13,560 bases of DNA, taken from assembly GCA_022827045.1 (NCBI GenBank), contig JAJDTQ010000090.1, positions 1 through 13,560 on the forward strand, read 5' to 3'. The DNA comes from Candidatus Binatia bacterium. Its GTDB lineage: Bacteria > Desulfobacterota_B > Binatia > UBA9968 > JAJDTQ01. Each line of letters opens with the position of its first letter. Position 1 is the first letter of the stretch. A program made the position numbers and the translations under genes. This document shows, one piece after another, positions 1 through 5,108 of this stretch. The notes below the pieces were generated by a model. The model saw nothing but the letters and a program-made list of their open reading frames with translations. It was not told the DNA's origin and ran no database searches.

Positions 1-1
1 C

Positions 2-949
2 GGACCCCTGGAGGGCAGCTACCACGGTCTCAAGTCGGCGGGCGGCTCCATCCCGCGCTTCGGCGTTACCGCCGCCCGCCTCACCTCCGATATCGTCACC
101 TGGCCGGAAGTGGACGGCGAGAGGCGTCGGGTCAAGGTGCCACTGGCCATGGGCAACAAGTACGTGGGCCTGGTTTTCCTGTTCAGCACCGCCACCGGCG
201 AGCTGCTGGCCATCTTCCCGGACGGCTTGGTCCAGGCCATCCGCGTGGGCGTCACCAACGCATTGTCGGCCAAGTACATGGCGCGGCCGGAATCATCGGT
301 GCTGGGGCTCTACGGCTCCGGTTGGCAGGCCCGGTCCGGCCTGCTGGCGATGTGCTCGGCCATGCCCATCCGGGAGGTGCGGGTGTACAGCCCCACGGCG
401 GATCATCGCCGGGGCTTCGCCGCTGAAATGAACCGACAAGTGGATGCGGAAGTGCTGGCGGTGGACGCCCCCGAGGAGGCCGCCCGGCGCGCAGACATCG
501 TCCTTCTCGCAACCAACGCCCTTGCGCCCTTCTTTCCGGCGGACTGGATTCGCGACGGTATGCATATCGCCACGGTACGGTCCAGCGAGATGACCGTTGA
601 TGCACTGCTTCGTTGCGACCGGGTGGTGGTGTCGAGCCGCGAGGCAGCGCGGCTGGTGACTCTTGCCGGGGAGGAAGAGAATATTCCGGAGTCTGGGCAA
701 GGCGACTACCGCCGGGAGGAGCTCCAGGGCACGGAGGCGGATTGGAGCGGGAAGCCGGAGCTGGGTGAGCTCATGGCCGGGAAAGCCGCTACGCGGGAAA
801 GCCCGGCCGAGGTGACCTGCATGCTCAACTACGTCGGGCTGGGGCTTCAGTTCGCCGCCGCCGGCGCGCGGATCTACGAATTGGCAAAGGAGCGGGGCCT
901 GGGCAGGGAGCTGCCCACCGAATGGTTCTCACAGGACCTGCACTCGTAG
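2..949 (+). CDS. Ornithine cyclodeaminase / mu-crystallin family protein, 5' end outside window
   Basis: The reading frame is open from base 2 to the TAG at 947-949 (315 codons), so the N-terminus lies upstream of the window; the GTG at 110 is internal. Family members are about 310-390 residues, so only a few dozen residues are missing. Visible hallmarks are the segment before the Rossmann fold (QAIRVGVTNALSAKYMAR, bases 230-283), the dinucleotide-binding loop GSGWQA (314-331), and the C-terminal GELMAGKAATRESPAEVT block. Known members are NAD(P)-dependent ornithine cyclodeaminases, ketimine reductases or alanine/opine-type dehydrogenases. The D-x-P-G-K-x-E block that carries the catalytic Asp in true ornithine cyclodeaminase is replaced here by VRSSEM (near bases 575-595), so cyclodeamination is unlikely and a cytosolic imine reductase/dehydrogenase is the better guess. 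Family is sure; substrate unknown. It converges on the small gene at 1003-1404. Confidence 0.88.
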   Translation, partial: GPLEGSYHGLKSAGGSIPRFGVTAARLTSDIVTWPEVDGERRRVKVPLAMGNKYVGLVFLFSTATGELLAIFPDGLVQAIRVGVTNALSAKYMARPESSVLGLYGSGWQARSGLLAMCSAMPIREVRVYSPTADHRRGFAAEMNRQVDAEVLAVDAPEEAARRADIVLLATNALAPFFPADWIRDGMHIATVRSSEMTVDALLRCDRVVVSSREAARLVTLAGEEENIPESGQGDYRREELQGTEADWSGKPELGELMAGKAATRESPAEVTCMLNYVGLGLQFAAAGARIYELAKERGLGRELPTEWFSQDLHS

Positions 950-1002
950 ACGAAACCGCAGACCCGTGCGGCAAGATGTCGGCAATGCTTCGCCGCTCCG
1001 CC

Positions 1003-1404
1003 CTACGAGAAGAAAATCAGCTTCACCAGGAACGCAAGAATGGCCGGATGGAAGCCAAAAACGGCTAGATTCAGCACGGCGACCCTCTTGTCGATGCGGG
1101 CGATGTCCGCCTTGGTAGCCATGTTCGTTTCCAGCCTGGTGATGGCCTTCTCGAGTCTAAGGAAGTCCTCCCTGGTAGCCATTTGCGTTTCCAGCCTGGT
1201 GGTGGTCTTCTCCAGCCTTAGGAAGTCCTCCCTGGTGGCCATTTGCGTTTCCAGCCTGGTGGTAGTCTTCTCCAGCCTTAGGAAGTCCTCCCTGGTGGCC
1301 AAACGCTCCACAAGCGGCAACGCGCCGGCGGCCGCCCTGGCCTTTTCTTCGGTAGCTCCGGCTTCCATCAACGCCTCGTAGACCTCTGACACGATCAGAC
1401 CCAT
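1003..1404 (-). CDS. Small coiled-coil, tail-anchored membrane protein with 20-residue repeats
   Basis: 133 residues, not assignable to a characterised enzyme. The N-terminus (residues 5-30, SEVYEALMEAGATEEKARAA...) resembles the start of DUF1640/CCDC90-like coiled-coil proteins. Residues 36-95 are three near-identical 20-mers of the type ATREDFLRLEKTTTRLETQM, and residues 96-115 are a diverged fourth copy (ATKADIARIDKR...). The heptad-like spacing of Leu and the alternating charges predict a coiled coil. The last ~25 residues (LNLAVFGFHPAILAFLVKLIFF) are hydrophobic and probably form a C-terminal membrane anchor. Start ATG 1402-1404 has AGGGGG at 1411-1416, six bases upstream, and a good sigma70 promoter behind it, which supports a real monocistronic gene. 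Codon and base use look less GC-rich than in the neighbours, so it may be accessory DNA. Oligomerisation or a scaffold role is only a guess. Confidence 0.72.
   Translation of the reverse strand: MGLIVSEVYEALMEAGATEEKARAAAGALPLVERLATREDFLRLEKTTTRLETQMATREDFLRLEKTTTRLETQMATREDFLRLEKAITRLETNMATKADIARIDKRVAVLNLAVFGFHPAILAFLVKLIFFS
1060..1299 (-). repeat. 60-bp in-frame tandem repeats inside the coiled-coil gene
   Basis: Four consecutive 60-bp units encode the four 20-residue repeats. Aligned by hand, 1181-1240 and 1241-1300 differ at one base (1204 g versus 1264 a), 1121-1180 differs from them at about eight, and the unit at about 1061-1120 is strongly diverged at DNA level. The gradient from identical to diverged indicates stepwise duplication with a recent last step. 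Unit length is a multiple of three, so gain or loss keeps the frame. Confidence 0.92.
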
Positions 1405-1428
1405 GAACCGCCCCCTGATACGCGCTCA

Positions 1429-1456
1429 ATTATAGGTGGAATGTTCCAGAATTCAA
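1429..1456 (-). promoter_or_regulatory. sigma70 promoter of the coiled-coil gene
   Basis: Read on the minus strand: TTGAAT (1451-1456), a 16-base spacer, then a perfect TATAAT (1429-1434). The expected transcription start is near 1422, giving a leader of about 20 bases that contains the AGGGGG ribosome site before the ATG at 1404. This is the closest consensus match I found in the window and is in the right place and orientation. Confidence 0.68.
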
Positions 1457-1550
1457 CCCGAAAGAGCGAAAGACTCTCGACCTTGACAATGGAAGTCGGC
1501 TCTTCGCGCCCGCTCTTTAGCCTGTACGGGTTAGACCAACGATGTCGCGG

Positions 1551-2540
1551 TTACGGGATCAGCAGGATCTTGCCGGTGGTGGCTCGGGAAGCCAGCAGCC
1601 GGTGAGCCTCGGCGGCCCGGGACAGCGGGAGCGCATGGCCGGTGCGCACGTTGAGCATTCCGGCCTCGATCCATTGCAGCACGTCGCCGGCCCGGGCCAG
1701 GATCTCGGCGCGGGCGGTGGTGTGGTGGGTGAGGCTGGGGCGGCTGAGGGAAAGCGATCCCTTGGCGTTGAGCACGGCGGTGTCGAAGGCCGGCACGGCG
1801 CCGCTGGACTGGCCGTAGAGGACCATGCAGCCGCGCGGCGCCAAGGCGTCGAGGCTCTTCTCGAAGGTACTCTTTCCCACGGAATCATAGACCACATTGA
1901 CGCCGTGGCCGCCGGTGAGGCGGCGCACTTGGGCGGCGAAGTCCTGCATGGTGTAGTCGATCACAGCGTCGGCGCCGGCCTGCTCGGCGATACGCGCCTT
2001 CTCCGGCGTCGATACCGTGCCGAACACCCGGGCGCCACGCGTCTTGGCCATCTGCACCAGCAGCAGTCCCGTGCCCCCGGCGGCAGCGTGGACGAGAACG
2101 GCGTCGCCGGGAGTCACAGGGTAGGTGTCGCGGATGAGGTAGTGGGCGGTCATGCCCTGGAGCATGGCGGCGGCCGCGGACCGGAGATCCACCGCCTCGG
2201 GGACGCGCACCAGGTGCTGCTCCGGCACCGCCGCCAACTCGGCGTATGAGCCGTAGCCGTTGGAGATGCCATAAGCCACCCGGTCGCCCACGCTGACCTC
2301 CGAGACCGCACTCCCCACTGCCACCACGGTGCCGGCGCCCTCGGCGCCGGGGATGTAGGGCAGCTCCCTCCCGTGGTGGCCGCCCCAATGGAAACCCGAG
2401 CGGTAGTAGATGTCCAGGTAGTTGACTCCGGCGGCCGCCACCTCCACCAACGCCTCGTCGGCTTTCGGCTCGGGAGGCGTAACCTCCTCGTAGCGCAGCA
2501 CCTCCGGATCGCCCAACTCATGTACCCGGACGGCCTTCAT
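1551..2540 (-). CDS. NADPH:quinone oxidoreductase, zeta-crystallin type (MDR superfamily)
   Basis: 329 residues from MKAVRVHELG, the canonical start of this family; the frame stays open 47 codons further upstream, but that part overlaps the cyclase gene and has no family similarity. Residues 38-49 (AGVNYLDIYYRSG) match the quinone oxidoreductase signature N-x-x-D-x-Y-x-R-x-G, residues 64-76 (PGAEGAGTVVAVG) are the GroES-like core, and residues 152-163 (AAAGGTGLLLVQ) are the NADPH-binding Rossmann loop. No catalytic-zinc ligands are apparent, as expected for the zinc-free QOR branch. Members reduce quinones or alpha,beta-unsaturated carbonyls in the cytosol using NADPH. It lies 46 bases after the cyclase stop and is probably cotranscribed. 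No clear Shine-Dalgarno precedes the ATG, so it may depend on coupling. QOR versus enoyl-reductase activity cannot be decided from sequence alone. Confidence 0.93.
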   Translation of the reverse strand: MKAVRVHELGDPEVLRYEEVTPPEPKADEALVEVAAAGVNYLDIYYRSGFHWGGHHGRELPYIPGAEGAGTVVAVGSAVSEVSVGDRVAYGISNGYGSYAELAAVPEQHLVRVPEAVDLRSAAAAMLQGMTAHYLIRDTYPVTPGDAVLVHAAAGGTGLLLVQMAKTRGARVFGTVSTPEKARIAEQAGADAVIDYTMQDFAAQVRRLTGGHGVNVVYDSVGKSTFEKSLDALAPRGCMVLYGQSSGAVPAFDTAVLNAKGSLSLSRPSLTHHTTARAEILARAGDVLQWIEAGMLNVRTGHALPLSRAAEAHRLLASRATTGKILLIP

Positions 2541-2554
2541 CGTGAACGGTCCCA

Positions 2555-2573
2555 CGCCCGCAACAGTCGGGCG
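2555..2573 (-). other. Small hairpin between cyclase and quinone reductase genes
   Basis: CGCCCG (2555-2560) and CGGGCG (2568-2573) form a perfect 6-bp stem with a 7-base loop, 14 bases before the quinone reductase ATG. It has no U-tract. It might tune translation or mRNA stability within the operon; it could also be chance in GC-rich DNA. Confidence 0.3.
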
Positions 2574-2586
2574 GCAACCTCCGGCA

Positions 2587-3285
2587 TCAGTCCAGCAGCG
2601 CCACCACCCGGGCCGGGGCGGATTCGGTCTTCCACTTGGCCGGGAGCGCGATGATCTTGGCGGTGGCGCCGATCTGGTCAAGGTTGATGAGGTTCTCTAT
2701 CTGGCAGGTAACCTTGGGCAGGATGGTGCGGTGGACGGTCATGCCGCTGGTGAGAATCTCGTCGGCATGCTGGTAGTCCGCGCCCTTCTCCTCCTGGGCG
2801 AAGTCGTAGCCGATGACCGCGGGCTGCTTGTCCACGACCCATTGGGCCGCCTCCCGGGAAAGGAACGGCGAGTCGTTCCACCAGGACGGATCGGTGGTCT
2901 GGTGCCCCTTGGGCCAGTCGGTGCGCAGCAGCAGGATGCCGCCGGGCTCGATCGTCACTCCCTGCTCCGTCAGCGCCTGCTCGGCCCGGTCCATATCCTC
3001 GCGAGTGATACGCGCTCCGGGCTGGCACCGGAACGACAGGTCCAGCACCACCGCGGTTCCCATCAAGGGTTCCAGCGGAAGCTGCTCCACCGACGGCTTG
3101 TCGCGAAAGAAATGGTGCGGTGAATCGATGTGGGTGCCGGCGTGAACCGTCATCTCCACGACATTGGAGACGAAACCCTTCTCCTCCCAGTTGATGATGG
3201 GCTTGATCCTGAAGTAGGACTCGTCGGGAGCGAACGGCGCCGAGTCGCACTCCTCGACGGTCATGCTGAGGTCGACGATGCGCAT
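2587..3285 (-). CDS. Cyclase family protein (KynB-like metal-dependent hydrolase)
   Basis: 232 residues from MRIVDLSMTV. This ATG was chosen over one 21 codons upstream because AAAGGAG lies nine bases before it and the protein then begins as family members do. Residues 48-58 (HAGTHIDSPHH) fit the family motif H-x-G-T-H-x-D-x-P-x-H, which in kynurenine formamidase binds the catalytic zinc pair. The C-terminal half keeps the GGILLLRTDW strand, the AVIGYDFAQ strand and the NLINLDQIG segment typical of the fold. Length matches the family (about 210-270). Relatives hydrolyse N-formylkynurenine, isatin or other amides and lactones; nothing nearby points to tryptophan breakdown, so the substrate is open. 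It is the first gene of a minus-strand unit with the quinone reductase, driven from the divergent region at 3286-3457. Confidence 0.9.
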   Translation of the reverse strand: MRIVDLSMTVEECDSAPFAPDESYFRIKPIINWEEKGFVSNVVEMTVHAGTHIDSPHHFFRDKPSVEQLPLEPLMGTAVVLDLSFRCQPGARITREDMDRAEQALTEQGVTIEPGGILLLRTDWPKGHQTTDPSWWNDSPFLSREAAQWVVDKQPAVIGYDFAQEEKGADYQHADEILTSGMTVHRTILPKVTCQIENLINLDQIGATAKIIALPAKWKTESAPARVVALLD

Positions 3286-3321
3286 GGGAAAGAGCTCCTT
3301 TCCACCAGACAAACGGCCAGC

Positions 3322-3346
3322 GGCCTGCATTTGCATGTTGCAGGCC
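3322..3346. promoter_or_regulatory. Operator-like palindrome in the divergent promoter region
   Basis: GGCCTGCA (3322-3329) and TGCAGGCC (3339-3346) form a perfect 8-bp inverted repeat around a 9-base spacer. It begins a few bases past the predicted start of the cyclase transcript, where a bound dimeric repressor would block transcription. No regulator gene is next to it in the window. Confidence 0.5.
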
Positions 3347-3355
3347 ACTCATGTC

Positions 3356-3386
3356 CTTATATCATTGCATGGCGGCGGAAAGTCAA
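3356..3386 (-). promoter_or_regulatory. Promoter of the cyclase - quinone reductase unit
   Basis: On the minus strand: TTGACT (3381-3386), a 19-base spacer, and TATAAG (3356-3361) preceded by TGA (3362-3364), an extended -10 TGn element that could compensate for the long spacer. The predicted start is near 3349, about 63 bases before the cyclase ATG. Confidence 0.5.
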
Positions 3387-3395
3387 CGTGCCGGG

Positions 3396-3410
3396 AGCCG
3401 CGGGGCGGCT
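3396..3410 (+). other. Hairpin upstream of the monooxygenase-like gene
   Basis: AGCCGC (3396-3401), GGG loop, GCGGCT (3405-3410): a 6-bp perfect stem in the likely leader of the gene starting at 3458. It has no following U-run, so it is not an obvious terminator. No convincing plus-strand promoter was found in 3360-3450. Confidence 0.3.
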
Positions 3411-3457
3411 GCTCCGTGCGGCGTCCCGTACCCTGCATCCCACAGGAGGTCACATTC

Positions 3458-3745
3458 ATGATTTACGAGGTCAGGTTCCAGACCGTCGATCCGGAGAAGC
3501 GAGACGAATACGTCAAGGCCTACAAGGAGGCCATCCAGTCCAGCAAGGAAGCCGGATGTCACGGCGGGCTGATCATGTGCAGCGACGATGATCCCTCGCG
3601 GGTCATGGTCCTGCTCCACTGGCCCACCCGCGAGCACCACGAACGCTGGCGCGGCACGCCGACCCACGTGAAGTTCCGCCAGACCATCGATCCCTGGCAA
3701 ACCGAGCCGAGCATCGGCGACTACTACGTGGCCGAGACCATCTGA
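3458..3745 (+). CDS. Antibiotic biosynthesis monooxygenase (ABM)-like small protein
   Basis: 95 residues from MIYEVRFQTV. The ATG at 3458 is fixed by a strong AGGAGGT (3444-3450) seven bases upstream; the longer open frame upstream crosses the divergent regulatory region. The pattern (beta strand MIYEVRFQTV, helix EKRDEYVKAYKEAIQSSKEAG, strand GGLIMCSDDDPSRVMVLLHW, helix TREHHERWRGTPTHVKFRQ, C-terminal strand GDYYVAETI) is that of the ABM ferredoxin-like dimeric barrel. Members include cofactor-free monooxygenases acting on phenolic or quinone-like compounds, and many of unknown function. It is divergent from the quinone reductase unit, which suggests a shared regulator and perhaps a redox partnership, but that is inference. 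Fold fairly sure; activity unknown. Confidence 0.8.
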   Translation: MIYEVRFQTVDPEKRDEYVKAYKEAIQSSKEAGCHGGLIMCSDDDPSRVMVLLHWPTREHHERWRGTPTHVKFRQTIDPWQTEPSIGDYYVAETI

Positions 3746-3808
3746 ACGATTGGCGCCGGGGCTCGCCATGGACATCGTACTGTACGGACCCCTTTCGGGC
3801 CGGGCAAA

Positions 3809-3836
3809 TTGCAAACAACCGGGCTCCTGTGATAAC
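3809..3836 (+). promoter_or_regulatory. Possible promoter of the tctC operon
   Basis: TTGCAA (3809-3814), a 16-base spacer, GATAAC (3831-3836) with an upstream TG (3828-3829) forming an extended -10. Start expected near 3843, placing the 3857-3881 hairpin and the 3899-3912 palindrome in an ~80-base leader. The -10 matches only 4 of 6 bases. Confidence 0.35.
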
Positions 3837-3856
3837 CCCGGCGGTTGTGCGAGGCA

Positions 3857-3881
3857 GGTAGGCGAGGGTACATCGCCTACC
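3857..3881 (+). promoter_or_regulatory. Perfect 9-bp stem-loop in the tctC leader
   Basis: GGTAGGCGA (3857-3865), loop GGGTACA, TCGCCTACC (3873-3881). All nine pairs are Watson-Crick. It lies 43 bases before the tctC ATG. There is no U-run after it, so it could be an operator, a leader structure or a weak terminator for the preceding ABM-like gene. Confidence 0.5.
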
Positions 3882-3898
3882 GGTGCGTAACTCGGATT

Positions 3899-3912
3899 TG
3901 GCAAGTTTGCCA
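3899..3912 (+). promoter_or_regulatory. Palindrome abutting the tctC ribosome-binding site
   Basis: TGGCAA-GT-TTGCCA (3899-3912) is a perfect 6-bp inverted repeat ending one base before the Shine-Dalgarno GGAGGTG (3914-3920), which is well placed for the ATG at 3925. The short 2-base centre suits a DNA-binding dimer better than an RNA hairpin. Confidence 0.45.
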
Positions 3913-3924
3913 CGGAGGTGAACC

Positions 3925-4938
3925 ATGCGGAGAAGAACGAGTTTGCGGAAGTCTCTTACCATGTCGGTCGCGGCCGCTGCCGCGCTGTTGCTGTGCCTGC
4001 TGGTCGGCTCCAATGCCGGCGCCCAGAAGCTGCCGAGCAAGATTACCTGGATCGTTCCCTTCGGACTGGGGGGCGGCACCGGGACATCGGCTCTGCTGCT
4101 GGCGCCGAAGCTGCAGGCGAAGCTCGCGGGCAACGGCGTCAAGGAAGTCAAGGTGGTGAGCCTGCCGGGCGCAGGCGGCACCGTGGGGACGAAGAGGCTC
4201 TACGGCTCGCCGGCGGACGGGAGCGTCATCGGCAGCATGCTGCCGGCCGGCGGACTGGCGCAGTCCGCGACGAGGGACGTGGGCTTCGACCTCTCCAAGT
4301 TCACGTACCTGGCGAAGATCACCACGGCTCCGCGTTTCCTGTTCGTGAAAGGAGACTCCCCCATCAAGACGCTGGACGACCTGATCGCCGAAGGAAAGAA
4401 GCGGCCGCTGAAGGTTTCGTCGGTGGGCCCCGCCTCGGCGGGTTCGTTCGTGCTGGCCAACATCATCGACAAGACCGGCATCCAGGTGAAGGACGTCACC
4501 GGGTACAAGAGCGGGCGTTCGCTGGTGGTGGCGGTGGCGCGCGGCGACGTGGACACCACCATCAAGACCACGGGCGGCGTGATCACCTTCATCAAGTCCG
4601 GCGAGGTCCGGGGTCTGGTTCAGCTCTCCTCGGAGAAGGACAAGGACCCGTTCTTCCCGGACGTGCCTTCGGCGGAGTCACTCGGACGCAAGGATCTCAT
4701 GGCCGGCGGCATCCTGTACATCCTCGTGGCGGCGCCCCCCAAGATGCCGCAGCCCGTCGCGGACGTGCTGAGGAACGCCGTGCACCAGGTCATCTCCGAG
4801 TCCAAGGCGGAGCTCGAGAGCAAGGCCCAGGTCATCCACGCCCCCGCCACCGGCAAGGAGACGACCGTGCTCGTAAACAACCTGATCAAGGACTACGCGA
4901 ACCTGATCGCCCTCTACAAGGCGCAGCAGAAGAAGTAG
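3925..4938 (+). CDS. tctC: TctC/Bug-family periplasmic solute-binding protein of a tripartite tricarboxylate transporter
   Basis: 337 residues. The N-terminus is a Sec signal peptide: basic residues 1-9 (MRRRTSLRK), hydrophobic core 14-27, and a likely signal-peptidase I site after Ala33 (NAGA|QKLP). Cys24 lies in the core without a proper lipobox, so a lipoprotein is unlikely. The mature part keeps Bug-family landmarks: the first strand ITWIVPFGLGGGTG, the ligand-loop motif LPGAGGTVGTKRL (about 80-92), the PADGSVIG segment, and a C-terminal PQPVADVLRNAV helix. Length is normal (about 320-335). It captures an organic acid or related small molecule in the periplasm and delivers it to TctA/TctB; Bug ligands are too varied to name one. 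The start is supported by GGAGGTG at 3914-3920. It is followed by TctA after a 170-base gap with hairpins and no TctB. Confidence 0.92.
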   Translation: MRRRTSLRKSLTMSVAAAAALLLCLLVGSNAGAQKLPSKITWIVPFGLGGGTGTSALLLAPKLQAKLAGNGVKEVKVVSLPGAGGTVGTKRLYGSPADGSVIGSMLPAGGLAQSATRDVGFDLSKFTYLAKITTAPRFLFVKGDSPIKTLDDLIAEGKKRPLKVSSVGPASAGSFVLANIIDKTGIQVKDVTGYKSGRSLVVAVARGDVDTTIKTTGGVITFIKSGEVRGLVQLSSEKDKDPFFPDVPSAESLGRKDLMAGGILYILVAAPPKMPQPVADVLRNAVHQVISESKAELESKAQVIHAPATGKETTVLVNNLIKDYANLIALYKAQQKK

Positions 4939-4973
4939 GCTCGAACCGGGCTTGAAGCCTCCTACCGCACCGT

Positions 4974-5042
4974 CCGGCCTGGATGATCCGCGGATTGTCT
5001 TGTCCGCGCATCCGGGCCGGCCCTGGTGGCCCCGCCGCCAGG
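4974..5042 (+). other. Two consecutive strong hairpins between tctC and tctA
   Basis: Hairpin 1 (4974-5020): outer stem 4974-4985 with 5009-5020 (12 pairs, one G-U), a 3-base bulge ATC (4986-4988), inner stem CGCGGA/TCCGCG (4989-4994 with 5003-5008) and an 8-base loop. Hairpin 2 (5022-5042): CCTGGTGGC/GCCGCCAGG, nine pairs with one G-U, loop CCC. Neither has a U-tract. Such structures after a binding-protein gene commonly protect the upstream mRNA from 3' exonucleases or partly end transcription, giving more binding protein than permease. A short 5-bp hairpin at 5077-5090 lies just ahead of the tctA ribosome site. Confidence 0.62.
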
Positions 5043-5108
5043 ATGACGTACCACGCCAAGCCGCGCGTTCCATGCACGTCGCGGCCGACGCGCTGAAAGA
5101 GATGCTCC

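Noticed and set aside
956..971. CCGCA-N6-TGCGG as a terminator after the cyclodeaminase-family gene
   Set aside because: Only five pairs and no U-tract; expected often by chance at this GC content.
1060..1300. Repeats considered as a CRISPR array
   Set aside because: Units are contiguous 60-mers without unique spacers, are coding in frame, and degrade progressively.
1551..2681. Longer form of the quinone reductase with 47 extra N-terminal residues
   Set aside because: The extension overlaps the cyclase coding sequence, is Pro/Arg/Trp-rich and unlike the family, which begins at MKAV.
3786..3801. GGACC/GGGCC imperfect hairpin after the ABM-like gene as a terminator
   Set aside because: Four pairs interrupted by a mismatch and no U-run.
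3918..4955. 345-codon plus-strand frame overlapping tctC
   Set aside because: Out of frame with the signal peptide and Bug-family motifs; Arg/Gly/His-rich shadow.
4983..5096. Small plus-strand frame of about 37 codons between tctC and tctA, considered as a tctB remnant
   Set aside because: It has no hydrophobic segments, no ribosome site and coincides with the hairpins; it does not resemble TctB.
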